From Halomonas sp. (lineage in GTDB: Bacteria; Pseudomonadota; Gammaproteobacteria; Pseudomonadales; Halomonadaceae): a stretch of DNA of 64,000 nucleotides. The translations under genes and the position numbers were made by a program. Below, one piece after another: positions 18,128 through 26,297 of the stretch. Location of the stretch: assembly GCF_029263665.1 (NCBI RefSeq), contig NZ_JAJUFQ010000006.1, forward strand, positions 124,001 to 188,000. Direction: 5' to 3'. The stretch's first letter is position 1. Every line of letters begins with the position of its first letter. The notes beneath the pieces are model-generated. The model saw only the letters and a list, made by a program, of their open reading frames with translations, was not told where the DNA came from and ran no database searches.

Positions 18128-18784
18128 CTAGGCGTCGATGATGCCCGACACCTCCGCTACTTCCAGTTTATGACGCAGATGCTGGCGCAGGATGGCGCCA
18201 AGCCGGGGGCCGTCCCGAGCTTCCAGGGCCTCGAGCATTGCCTCGTGATCACTGACAGCCTGAGCCCAGTTGTCCTCGCCCATTTCCACACTGTAGCGAA
18301 CGCGTTTAACGCGTTGGCTGAGGTTGTTGTACATCTCGATAAGCACATCATTGTGCGAGGCGGCGAGAATGGCTTCGTGGATCTGCTGGTTGACCTCAAA
18401 GTACGGTTTGATTTCCTTGCGCCGATAAAACTCGAGCATGCGCTGGTGGAGCTTGCGTACTCTGGCAAGCTCTGCGTCGGTGATATTGGGGCAGGCCAGT
18501 TCTCCGGATAGTCCTTCCAGAGCTCCCATGACGTCGTAGGTATTCTGTACGCCAGTGCGCGTCAGGCGCACAACCCGTGAGCCACGATTGGGCAGGTTTT
18601 CCACCAGCCCCTCGGAGGTCAGTACCTTGAGGGCTTCGCGTAGTGGAGTTCTCGATACGCCAAAGCTTTCGCAGAGCTGCTTTTCGGCGATTTTCTCGCC
18701 AGGAAGTAGCGTTCCCCGCTCGATCAGGTCACGGATCCTGTCGGCCACTTCCAGATACAGGCTGCGCGGCTGAATTTTTTCCAT
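18128..18784 (-). CDS. GntR family regulator, FCD subfamily, probably controlling glc genes
   Basis: Transcription regulator of 218 residues. The winged helix is at about residues 8-75 (LYLEVADRIRDLIERGTLLPGEKIAEKQLCESFGVSRTPLREALKVL), followed by an all-helical FCD effector domain (about 85-210). Metal-binding residues typical of FCD proteins are present: Asp near GALEGLSGEL..., His in NQQIHEAILAASHN, and His in VSDHEAMLEAL and LRQHLRHKLE. It lies directly upstream of glcDEF on the same strand, separated by 270 bp with a fitting operator. A role like GlcC or LldR is plausible. It could also control the TRAP cluster on its other side. Confidence 0.85.
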   Translation of the reverse strand: MEKIQPRSLYLEVADRIRDLIERGTLLPGEKIAEKQLCESFGVSRTPLREALKVLTSEGLVENLPNRGSRVVRLTRTGVQNTYDVMGALEGLSGELACPNITDAELARVRKLHQRMLEFYRRKEIKPYFEVNQQIHEAILAASHNDVLIEMYNNLSQRVKRVRYSVEMGEDNWAQAVSDHEAMLEALEARDGPRLGAILRQHLRHKLEVAEVSGIIDA

Positions 18785-19130
18785 TTCATATTCCCTGAGT
18801 CATGGCAGTTCCACGCCGTCACGTTACCTTGCCGCATGTTGCCGTACCGGACAATACGGCCTTCGCAGAGATAACGCCGCGTCATCCTCGTCATGCATCG
18901 CTCGTCATGTACAGAAAAGCGTGTACTTCACAGCCGGCATATCAGGCATGCCTGCAGGGCAATGCACTGGCTGAAGCTTCCTGGCAGACAAGCTTGACGT
19001 CATCAGCCCTTGAGTATTATGAATTCAAAATGCATTCAGGCCAATCCGCTTTTTCTGCCACGGTCTGTATGCATGCCAGGTACAACGATTAAGCACAACA
19101 ATCATGCACAGACTGCCAGGAGATCAGGTG
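18785..19130. other. Intergenic region between the glc regulator and the second GlcG-like gene
   Basis: 346 bases between divergent genes. It must hold the promoters of both. I see no strong palindrome; only short GTAC-containing stretches around 18908-18930 and 19078-19083. The AGGAG at 19118-19122 is the ribosome-binding site of the gene at 19131. Confidence 0.5.
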
Positions 19131-19592
19131 ATGGCCGGACAGGTTTATATGGCAAAAGTGATGTTGGAGCGCCGCCAGGTCAGGGCGTTGATTGATGCGG
19201 GGTTGTCCTTTGCTCGTGAGCAGGCCCTGCCGCCCTTGACGATGGTCGTTCTGGATGCAGGAGGAAACGTGGTGGTGGCCGAGCGAGAAGATGGCTGCAG
19301 CGCATTGCGCTATGCGGTGGCGCTTGGCAAGGCCAATGCGGCGCTGGGGATGGGCATTTCCAGTGGCACCATTGGAGCACGCAATGCGGAACGTCCAGCA
19401 TTTCTTGCCAGCGTGGCCACTGCCGCAGAGGGATGCTTCGTGCCGGTTGCTGGAGGGGTACTGATTCTTGACAGTGATGACTGTGTGATCGGTGCGGTTG
19501 GTGTCAGTGGCGCCTCTTCAGAGGAGGACCAGCAAGTCGCATCACACGGCATTGAATCTCTGCGCTGGAAGGTGGGGTTGGCACCTGACTGA
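19131..19592 (+). CDS. GlcG/HbpS-like protein, second copy
   Basis: 153-residue member of the GlcG/HbpS (DUF336) family. ATG 19131 is chosen because AGGAG (19118-19122) lies 8 bases upstream; ATG 19104 has no such site. Motifs: MVVLDAGGNVVVAEREDGCS and VAGGVLILDSDDCVIGAVGVSGASSEEDQQVA. It differs clearly from the glcG copy at 13462. A strong terminator follows at once, so it is a single-gene unit in front of the TRAP cluster. Function is unknown; family members bind haem or cobalamin-like ligands or sit beside hydroxyacid and diol catabolic genes. Confidence 0.82.
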   Translation: MAGQVYMAKVMLERRQVRALIDAGLSFAREQALPPLTMVVLDAGGNVVVAEREDGCSALRYAVALGKANAALGMGISSGTIGARNAERPAFLASVATAAEGCFVPVAGGVLILDSDDCVIGAVGVSGASSEEDQQVASHGIESLRWKVGLAPD

Positions 19593-19615
19593 ACAGCTGC
19601 AAGGAATTGATCATC

Positions 19616-19639
19616 AAAGGGCCTGAGGCCCTTTTTTTT
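19616..19639 (+). terminator. Rho-independent terminator of the second GlcG-like gene
   Basis: Stem AAAGGGCC / GGCCCTTT with TGA loop, running into eight T residues (19632-19639). Confidence 0.95.
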
Positions 19640-19853
19640 GGCTCCATGGATATGTGTGTTGAGATTTCTTGAATGTAATAGATTGAAAATAGAAGAAAAA
19701 ACGGCTTTCTGGATCAAGCGTTAAACGACAAAAGTATAATACCTAATTTTGAATTATGTATCCATATTCCAGAAGCCGGTCATCTGTGCGGTATCGACCA
19801 CTCGTAACGATTCACCAACAACGATTCATAACAACAAGCTCCGGAGAACCGAG

Positions 19854-20834
19854 ATGAAACGACTGCAGCGTGTTCTTGTTCTGGCAGCATCAGTACTGGT
19901 ACTGGGTGGCGGTAGTGCCCAGGCCAATGAGATTGAAGTCAAGCTTGGCCATGTAGGTGGCCCGGGTTCGTTGTTCGAGATCACTACCAAGGAGTTTGCG
20001 CGGCTTGCCAACGAGCGCCTCGAGGGTGAGGCCAACGTCGTGATCTATGGCTCGAGTCAGTTGGGCAACGACTCTCAGATGCTCAGCAAACTGAAGCTAG
20101 GCACCATCGACCTGGCCTTGCCTTCATCGGTCATGTCCAGTGTGGCGCCAGAGTTTTCGGTGTTCGAGATGCCTTATTTGATCGAGAACCGCGACCATTT
20201 CCGCAAGGTGCGGGATGAGGTGCTTCGCGATGAACTTGGTCAGGCCGCAGAGGAAAAGCGTTATCACCTGATTGGTATCTGGGAAAACGGTTTCCGCCAG
20301 ATCACCAACAATGTGCGTCCTATCGTGACACCTGAAGACCTGAAGGGCATCAAGCTGCGCACACCAAGCGGTATCTGGCGGGTCGAGATGTTCAAGAGTT
20401 ATGGCGCCAGCCCTGCTCCGATGGCCTTGTCCGAAGCCTTCGTGGCCCTGCAGACCGGTGCCATGGACGGACAGGAGAATCCACTGGTCCAGACCTTTTC
20501 CCAGCGCTTCCAGGAGGTGCAGGACTACCTGTCGATGTCCAACCACGTCTACACCCCGGCCTATGTGATAGCCGGTGCAAGCTGGGATCGCTTGCCCGAG
20601 CATGTGCGGGAAGTGCTGGAGCAGACAGCCCGGGAAGTCGAAGACTATGCGCTTGAGCAGGGGCAGGCCCTGGATGACAGCCTGGTACCGGAGTTCGAAG
20701 CCGCGGGCATGGAGGTCAATGAGGTTGATACCCAGGCATTCATCGAAGGTTCAGCGCCCATCTACGAGAAGTTCTCGGCCGAAGTGGAAGGCGGCCAGCA
20801 GTTGCTCGATCAGATCGAAGCACTGCGCCCATAA
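19854..20834 (+). CDS. TRAP transporter solute-binding protein (DctP family), system 1
   Basis: Periplasmic binding protein of 326 residues with a Sec signal (MKRLQRVLVLAASVLVLGGGSAQANE). ATG 19854 follows CCGGAGAACCGAG; upstream in-frame codons lack a ribosome-binding site. DctP family blocks: VKLGHVGGPGSLFEITTKEFARL, the conserved WENGFRQITNNVRPI, and the carboxylate-binding arginine region KLRTPSGIWRVEMFKSYGASPAP, with MDGQENPL. It captures an organic acid for the DctQM partners directly downstream. The following CoA-transferase, crotonase and dehydrogenase genes suggest a hydroxy- or keto-acid ligand, unidentified. Confidence 0.92.
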   Translation: MKRLQRVLVLAASVLVLGGGSAQANEIEVKLGHVGGPGSLFEITTKEFARLANERLEGEANVVIYGSSQLGNDSQMLSKLKLGTIDLALPSSVMSSVAPEFSVFEMPYLIENRDHFRKVRDEVLRDELGQAAEEKRYHLIGIWENGFRQITNNVRPIVTPEDLKGIKLRTPSGIWRVEMFKSYGASPAPMALSEAFVALQTGAMDGQENPLVQTFSQRFQEVQDYLSMSNHVYTPAYVIAGASWDRLPEHVREVLEQTAREVEDYALEQGQALDDSLVPEFEAAGMEVNEVDTQAFIEGSAPIYEKFSAEVEGGQQLLDQIEALRP

Positions 20835-20916
20835 CAACCGTTGATTGTCCTCCTCAACCAGCCTCCGGTCGTCATTGCGCTTCAGGAGGCGAATATCCCT
20901 TCGGGAGGTTCACGCC

Positions 20917-21495
20917 GTGTCTCTCAAGTCATTATCCAGAGCATACCAACGTATGCTCGAAGTCATCGTCTTTCTCAATGTGTTGGCGCTGACACTGATT
21001 ATTTCCGTGGGATTTCTGTCGCGCCTGCTGGGGTCGCCCTTTAGCTGGTACGACGAGCTGGCCTCCGTGTGTCTGGCCTGGCTGACCTACTACGGTGCAG
21101 CACTGGCTGCCATCAAGGGGGCGCATATTGCCTGTCCCAGCGTGATCAACATGGCCCCGCCATCCATTCGTCTGCCGGTCGCTCTGCTTGGAGAGCTGTT
21201 CACCATCGGCTTCTTTGTCCTGCTCGGCATTACGGGCTACCAGGTTGTACAGATTCTCGAGGGATCGACCATGGTCAGCCTGACCAGCGTCTCATTGCAG
21301 ATTACCCAGTCGGTGATCCCGATCGGTTCGGCATTGTTCATCATCGCCCAGCTGCTGCGCTTGCCTGAGGTGATCAAAAGCGCCCGCGGCGCCGGGTTCA
21401 TTGACCACGAACTGGAAGAGGCGGGTATCCCGGCGAATCCTGTGGCCGATAGCCGTCACCACGACACTTCCACCATGTCTCGCCAGCCCAGCTGA
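20917..21495 (+). CDS. TRAP transporter small membrane subunit (DctQ family), system 1
   Basis: Small four-helix membrane subunit, 192 residues. I chose GTG 20917 because GGGAGG precedes it by about 8 bases and the protein then starts VSLKSLSRAYQRMLEVIVFLNV; the longer frame from 20845 has no ribosome-binding site and a very basic, non-family leader. The DctQ signature FSWYDELASVCLAWLTYYGAALA is present. The hydrophilic C-terminal tail (about 35 residues) is longer than usual. It lies between the binding protein and the large subunit, in one operon. Confidence 0.9.
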   Translation: MSLKSLSRAYQRMLEVIVFLNVLALTLIISVGFLSRLLGSPFSWYDELASVCLAWLTYYGAALAAIKGAHIACPSVINMAPPSIRLPVALLGELFTIGFFVLLGITGYQVVQILEGSTMVSLTSVSLQITQSVIPIGSALFIIAQLLRLPEVIKSARGAGFIDHELEEAGIPANPVADSRHHDTSTMSRQPS

Positions 21496-21510
21496 ACAGG
21501 AGAACGAACC

Positions 21511-22797
21511 ATGATGATAGCTTCCATGTTCGTCGGCCTGATCGGGCTGATATTGATGAATGTGCCGGTAGCGGTTGCGCTTGGTATCGTCGGGGCACTG
21601 GCCACAGTGGTCAGCTATGGCATCTATGCCTTGCCAAATATCGGTATGGTGATGTTTGACGGCGCCACCAACTTTCCTTTGATTGCCATCCCACTGTTCA
21701 TTCTTGCCGGGGCGATCATGAACGCCTCAAGTATCTCGCGTCGGCTGATCGAACTGGCCTCTGCCATGGTGGGGTTCGTCAAGGGTGGCCTGGCCATGGT
21801 GACCATTGGCGCCTCGATCTTCTTCGCCGAGATTTCCGGTTCGGCCGTAGCAGGTGTGTCAGCCATCGGTAGTCTGTTGATTCCGGCCATGCGCAGCAAG
21901 GGCTACTCGAAGGAATTTGCGGCGTCCATCACCTCTTCGGCGGCAAGTCTGGCGATTATCCTGCCTCCCTCCATTCCGATGATCCTCTATGCCGTGATGT
22001 CGGGGGAGTCGGTGGTCAAGATGTTTGTCGCCGGTATCTTTCCGGGTCTGCTCGGTGCGATTGGTCTGGCAGTGATGTGCTACTTCCTGGCACGCCGCTA
22101 TAACCTTCCTGCAGAAGAACGCTTTAATGCGGGGCGCCTGTGGAAGGCCTTCAAGGGGGCTGCCTGGGCATTATTGATTCCAGTGATCATTCTCGGCGGT
22201 ATTTTCGGTGGCATCGTAACCGCCACTGAAGGTGCGGCCCTGGCGGTGATCGTGGCGATCTTCATCAGTGCCGTGGTGTATCGCGAGTTCTCTCTCAAGA
22301 ACTTCTACAAGGCCTGTCTCGACGCCGGGGTGCAGACGGCAGTGGTGATGCTGCTGGTTGCCAGTTCGGCGGTCGTCGGCCATTACCTGACCGAGACTCA
22401 GCTACCCCAGGCATTGGCCAACTCGATTGCCGACATGACCAGCAACAAGTATGTCGTGCTGGCGCTGCTCAACATTGTCTTCCTGATCCTGGGCATCTTC
22501 CTGCATTCCGCGGCGGCCATCATTCTGGTGGTGCCGATTGTGCTGCCATTGGTCACTGCGGTGGGTATCGATCCGCTGCACTTTGGTCTGATCGTGACCC
22601 TGAACCTGGCCATTGGTCAGCAGACTCCGCCGGTGGCCAGTGTCTTGATTGCTGCATGCTCTATCGCCAAGGCCGATATCTGGGCCACGACACGAACCAA
22701 TCTGTGGTTCCTCGCCGTGTTGTTCCTGATCTTGTTGATCAACACCTATGTACCTGCCGTGGCTCTGGCGCTGGTCAACCTGATTTACGGTGGCTGA
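21511..22797 (+). CDS. TRAP transporter large membrane subunit (DctM family), system 1
   Basis: Main sodium-coupled transport subunit, 428 residues, about 12 transmembrane helices. Family features: FPLIAIPLFILAGAIMNASSISRRL, EISGSAVAGVSAIGSLLIPAMRSKGYSKEFAASITSSAA, and NLAIGQQTPPVASVLIAA. It starts 16 bases after the DctQ stop. Together with the DctP and DctQ genes it makes a complete TRAP system. The same operon appears to continue into acyl-CoA genes. Confidence 0.94.
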   Translation: MMIASMFVGLIGLILMNVPVAVALGIVGALATVVSYGIYALPNIGMVMFDGATNFPLIAIPLFILAGAIMNASSISRRLIELASAMVGFVKGGLAMVTIGASIFFAEISGSAVAGVSAIGSLLIPAMRSKGYSKEFAASITSSAASLAIILPPSIPMILYAVMSGESVVKMFVAGIFPGLLGAIGLAVMCYFLARRYNLPAEERFNAGRLWKAFKGAAWALLIPVIILGGIFGGIVTATEGAALAVIVAIFISAVVYREFSLKNFYKACLDAGVQTAVVMLLVASSAVVGHYLTETQLPQALANSIADMTSNKYVVLALLNIVFLILGIFLHSAAAIILVVPIVLPLVTAVGIDPLHFGLIVTLNLAIGQQTPPVASVLIAACSIAKADIWATTRTNLWFLAVLFLILLINTYVPAVALALVNLIYGG

Positions 22798-22866
22798 TCA
22801 CTGTCGAGGTCAGATGAGAGAGGAGCATGAGGATGCGAGACATGAAAGCGAGAAGGAGAGAGCGTC

Positions 22867-23661
22867 GTGAGTGACAACGATCAAGGCCAGGTTCACTACC
22901 GTGTCGAGGAAGGCATTGCCTGGCTGACCTTCGACCGAGAGTCCAGCCGCAATGCCATGACCTGGCACATGTATGACCGGCTCGAGGCGCATTGCCAAGC
23001 GATCGAGCAGGATCCTGACATCGTGGCGGTAGTGATGCGAGGAGCCGGCGGGGAGGCCTTTGTCGCCGGTACCGACATCAAGCAGTTTGCCAACTTCTCC
23101 AGTGGTGACGACGCCATCGCCTATGAGCGACGCATCGATCAACTGGTGGGTCGGGTAGAGCGATTGCCGCTTCCAACACTGGCGCTTCTGGAAGGCTTCT
23201 GTGTTGGTGGTGGTGCTGCCATCGCGCTGGCCTGCGATTTCCGTTATGCCACACCTTCGCTGAAGTTCGGCATTCCCATCGCACGCACCCTCGGCAACTG
23301 CCTGTCGATCACCAATGTCGCGAGGTTGGTGGAACATGCCGGTGTAGCTCGTGCCAAGCAAGTGATGATGGCCGGTGAGTTGATCAGGGCGGATGAAGCC
23401 CTGTCTGCCGGACTGGTGGCTGAGGTCGTGCCGGCCGAGGAGATCGAGGCACTGGTGGCTGAGCGTGCTGCCGCATTCAAGCAACGAGCCCCCTTGACAG
23501 TGAAGGCTGCCAAGCAGGTCATCCAGCGCGTGCTGGACGAGAAGCGTGCACCGCACGATGGCAGCGATGACTGGATCACCGCCTGTTATACCAGCGAAGA
23601 CTTCAGGGCTGCGGTGAACAAGTTTGTCAACAAGACGCCTTTCTCCTGGAAAGGGCGCTGA
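22867..23661 (+). CDS. Crotonase-fold protein lacking both usual catalytic glutamates
   Basis: Enoyl-CoA hydratase/isomerase superfamily, 264 residues, GTG start. The two oxyanion-hole segments are present (GGEAFVAGTDIKQF and FCVGGGAAIALACDFRYA). By manual comparison with rat mitochondrial enoyl-CoA hydratase, the positions of Glu144 and Glu164 fall on Ile138 (FGIPIART) and about Gln165 (ARAKQVMMAG). A classical hydration is therefore unlikely; crotonases without these residues do other reactions such as isomerisation, dehydration, hydrolysis or retro-aldol cleavage. It lies 69 bases after dctM and 26 before a CoA-transferase gene, so the substrate is probably the CoA ester made by that enzyme. 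Confidence 0.85.
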   Translation: MSDNDQGQVHYRVEEGIAWLTFDRESSRNAMTWHMYDRLEAHCQAIEQDPDIVAVVMRGAGGEAFVAGTDIKQFANFSSGDDAIAYERRIDQLVGRVERLPLPTLALLEGFCVGGGAAIALACDFRYATPSLKFGIPIARTLGNCLSITNVARLVEHAGVARAKQVMMAGELIRADEALSAGLVAEVVPAEEIEALVAERAAAFKQRAPLTVKAAKQVIQRVLDEKRAPHDGSDDWITACYTSEDFRAAVNKFVNKTPFSWKGR

Positions 23662-23687
23662 CGCCGAACTTCGGCAAGGAGATTTAC

Positions 23688-24875
23688 ATGCTGCCACTTG
23701 AAGGCATCAAGGTCCTCGACGTATCCCAGATCATGGCGGGCCCTTACTGCACCATGGTCCTTGGCGACATGGGGGCGGAGGTGGTCAAGGTCGAGAAGGC
23801 CAATGGCGGTGATGACAGCCGCCAGATGGGCCCTTACGTGAATGATGAATCGACCTGTTTTGCACAGATCAACCGTAACAAGAAGAGTATTTCACTCAAC
23901 CTCAAGAACGAGAGCGGGCGTGAGATCTTCTATCGCCTGGCGCGTGAGGCCGATGTGGTGGTGGAGAACTACCGTCCTGGTGTGACTCGCTCGCTGGGAA
24001 TCGACTATGAAAGCCTGAAGAAGCTCAACCCCGGCATTATCTACTGCTCGATTTCAGGCTATGGGCAGACGGGGCCCTATCATCGCAAGGGTGGGTTTGA
24101 TCTGGTGGCACAAGGCTTGAGTGGCCTGATGTCGATGACAGGCGAACCGGGCCGGCGTCCGCTGAAGACAGGGGTTGCGGTATATGACATCGGTGCTGGC
24201 ATCACCGCCATCTACTCGATACTGGCGGCCTATATCCATCGTCAGAAGACGGGAGAGGGGCAGCATCTGGATGTATCCATCGCGGAATGTGGTCTGCCCT
24301 GGTTCACCTGGGAAGCCGCTGCCTATTTCGCTGAAGGGCGCGTGCCTTCCGCGACTGGCTGGCGTCATCGGGTTTCTGCACCTTATCAGGCGATGCGGGT
24401 ACGCGATGGCTACATGGTACTGGGCTGTGCCAACCAGCGTACCTGGGAGCGCTTCTGTTCCGAGGTGATCGAGCGGCCGGATCTGCTGGAAGACCCTCGT
24501 TTTCTGACCAATCTGGATCGCGGTACCAATGTCGAGGCTCTCGAGGAAGTGCTGGAGGGGATTCTGGCCGATCACGATCGGGCGTTCTGGCTGCAGCGTT
24601 GCGACCAGGCCGGTGTCCCCGCCGGGCCGATTAATGATTTCGACCAGGCAATGCATGACGAGCACTACCTGGCTCGGGGCATGGTGCAGGAGATGGATCA
24701 CCCTGTGATGGGACGCATGAAGACCATCGGCTTCCCGACCAAATTCTCGGCGACTCCATTGGAAATTCGCATGCCGGCTCCGCTGTTGGCCCAGCATACC
24801 GACGAAGTGCTGCAGGATCTTGGGATGTCCGACGCCGAGATTGATGAGCTGCGTCGACAGGGAGGGGTGTGTTGA
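23688..24875 (+). CDS. Class III CoA-transferase (CaiB/BaiF family)
   Basis: 395-residue family III CoA-transferase. The N-terminal signature is complete (LEGIKVLDVSQIMAGPYCTMVLGDMGAEVVKVE), followed by FAQINRNKKSISLNLK. The catalytic aspartate lies in HLDVSIAECGLPW. It moves CoA from a donor such as succinyl-CoA to a carboxylic acid in the cytoplasm. Close coupling to a TRAP importer and a crotonase-fold protein indicates activation of the imported acid. A GGAG ribosome-binding site precedes the start. Specificity cannot be read from sequence; formyl-CoA-, citramalate-, mesaconate- and carnitine-type enzymes share this fold. Confidence 0.93.
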   Translation: MLPLEGIKVLDVSQIMAGPYCTMVLGDMGAEVVKVEKANGGDDSRQMGPYVNDESTCFAQINRNKKSISLNLKNESGREIFYRLAREADVVVENYRPGVTRSLGIDYESLKKLNPGIIYCSISGYGQTGPYHRKGGFDLVAQGLSGLMSMTGEPGRRPLKTGVAVYDIGAGITAIYSILAAYIHRQKTGEGQHLDVSIAECGLPWFTWEAAAYFAEGRVPSATGWRHRVSAPYQAMRVRDGYMVLGCANQRTWERFCSEVIERPDLLEDPRFLTNLDRGTNVEALEEVLEGILADHDRAFWLQRCDQAGVPAGPINDFDQAMHDEHYLARGMVQEMDHPVMGRMKTIGFPTKFSATPLEIRMPAPLLAQHTDEVLQDLGMSDAEIDELRRQGGVC

Positions 24876-24920
24876 AGAAGGCGGAAAATTTTTTCTGCTT
24901 AGGTGAATTCATAATTACAA

Positions 24921-25022
24921 GAAGGCTTTCATGATCCCAGCTCATTCATGATGGCAGCGCTTTCTGACAAGCGTTCTTTCATGACAGCCACTCTTTCATA
25001 ACAACAGTGTTTCCACGACAGG
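24921..25022. repeat. Degenerate array of TTCATGA-type repeats
   Basis: About six units of 14-20 bases built on CTTTCATGA-N-CAGC fill the space between the CoA-transferase gene and the aminotransferase gene. Divergence between units is high, so this looks old. Confidence 0.55.
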
Positions 25023-25071
25023 TGCACCTCCACGATTGGAGTGCCTGCGTGGCACTGGCGAGGACAATGAC

Positions 25072-26286
25072 ATGCTTAAACTCGACTTCCATCCATCCGG
25101 CCGCCACTTCCTGCAGATTCCTGGTCCGTCTCCGGTCCCGGATCGTATCCTGCGTGCCATGAGCCTGCCGACCATTGATCACCGCGGGCCGGAATTCGGT
25201 GTGCTTGGCCTTGAACTGCTCGATAAGGTACGCCAAGTGTTCAAGACCCAGGGCCCGGTGATCATCTATCCATCCTCGGGGACCGGGGCCTGGGAAGCGG
25301 CACTGGCCAATACGCTGTCGGCGGGTGACACGGTATTGATGTATGAGACGGGGCACTTTGCCACCCTGTGGCAGAAGATGGCACGTCGCCTGGGACTGGA
25401 GCCTGAATTTCTCGGGCTACCCGGTAGTGAAGGCTGGCGGCGCGGTGTTCAGGCCGACATGATCGAAGCTCGGCTGCGTGAAGACAATGAGCATCGCATC
25501 AAGGCGGTGTGTGTCGTGCACAACGAGACATCCACTGGTGTTACCAGCGATATCGCGGCAGTGCGTCGTGCCATGGATGCTGCCGGGCACCCGGCACTGT
25601 TGATGGTCGACACCATCTCTGGACTGGCCAGTGCCGACTATCGTCATGACGAGTGGGGGGTCGATGTCACGATCTCCGGTTCGCAGAAAGGCCTGATGTT
25701 GCCTCCGGGTATCAGTTTCAATGCGCTGTCGGACAAGGCCATCGACACCAGCTTGAAGGCCGGGCTGCCGAAGAGCTTCTGGGCCTGGGATGAAATACTC
25801 GAGGCCAACCGCACGGGCTATTGGCCCTATACGCCCAGTACCAATCTGCTCTATGGCCTCAATGAGGCGCTCGACATGCTGCTCGAGGAGGGGCTCGACA
25901 ATGTCTTTGCTCGCCATCAGCGCTGGGCTGCGGGAGTGCGTGCGGCCGTCAATGCCTGGGGGCTGGAGGTTCAGTGTCAGGATCCTGATGTGTACTCCCC
26001 GGTGTTGACAGGGGTGGTCATGCCGGAAGGAGTCGATGCCGATGAAGTGCGCAATCTGATCTATCGACGCTTCGATCTGTCGCTGGGCATGGGACTGGGA
26101 AAAGCGCGCGGGCGCATGTTCCGTATCGGCCATCTGGGAGATTGCAACGATCTGACGCTGATGGCGACGCTGGCAGGCTGCGAGATGGGCATGAAACTGT
26201 CCGGTGTCTCTCTGGCCGCTAGTGGCGTGGAGGCTGCCATGCGCTATTTCGCCGAGAACGCCCCCGCTCATGCCCGTGATTCCTGA
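25072..26286 (+). CDS. PLP aminotransferase, alanine/serine-glyoxylate type
   Basis: Class V aminotransferase of 404 residues; ATG 25072 follows GAGGA. Family signs: LQIPGPSPVPDRILRAM, IYPSSGTGAWEAALAN, the cofactor aspartate in LLMVDTISGLASADYRHDEWGVDVTISGSQKG, and PLP lysine about Lys206 (SGSQKGLMLPPG). Known relatives transfer the amino group of serine or alanine to glyoxylate, producing glycine. It overlaps no neighbour but is 11 bases before the large FAD/Fe-S dehydrogenase, so the two are cotranscribed. In this cluster it could remove glyoxylate or make a 2-oxo acid for the dehydrogenase step; that is inference. Confidence 0.9.
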   Translation: MLKLDFHPSGRHFLQIPGPSPVPDRILRAMSLPTIDHRGPEFGVLGLELLDKVRQVFKTQGPVIIYPSSGTGAWEAALANTLSAGDTVLMYETGHFATLWQKMARRLGLEPEFLGLPGSEGWRRGVQADMIEARLREDNEHRIKAVCVVHNETSTGVTSDIAAVRRAMDAAGHPALLMVDTISGLASADYRHDEWGVDVTISGSQKGLMLPPGISFNALSDKAIDTSLKAGLPKSFWAWDEILEANRTGYWPYTPSTNLLYGLNEALDMLLEEGLDNVFARHQRWAAGVRAAVNAWGLEVQCQDPDVYSPVLTGVVMPEGVDADEVRNLIYRRFDLSLGMGLGKARGRMFRIGHLGDCNDLTLMATLAGCEMGMKLSGVSLAASGVEAAMRYFAENAPAHARDS

Positions 26287-26297
26287 GGAGGTGAACC

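Noticed and set aside
24881..24898. IclR-type operator after the CoA-transferase gene
   Set aside because: GCGGAAAATTTTTTCTGC is only loosely similar to the consensus and lies at the gene's 3' end; not counted in the regulon.
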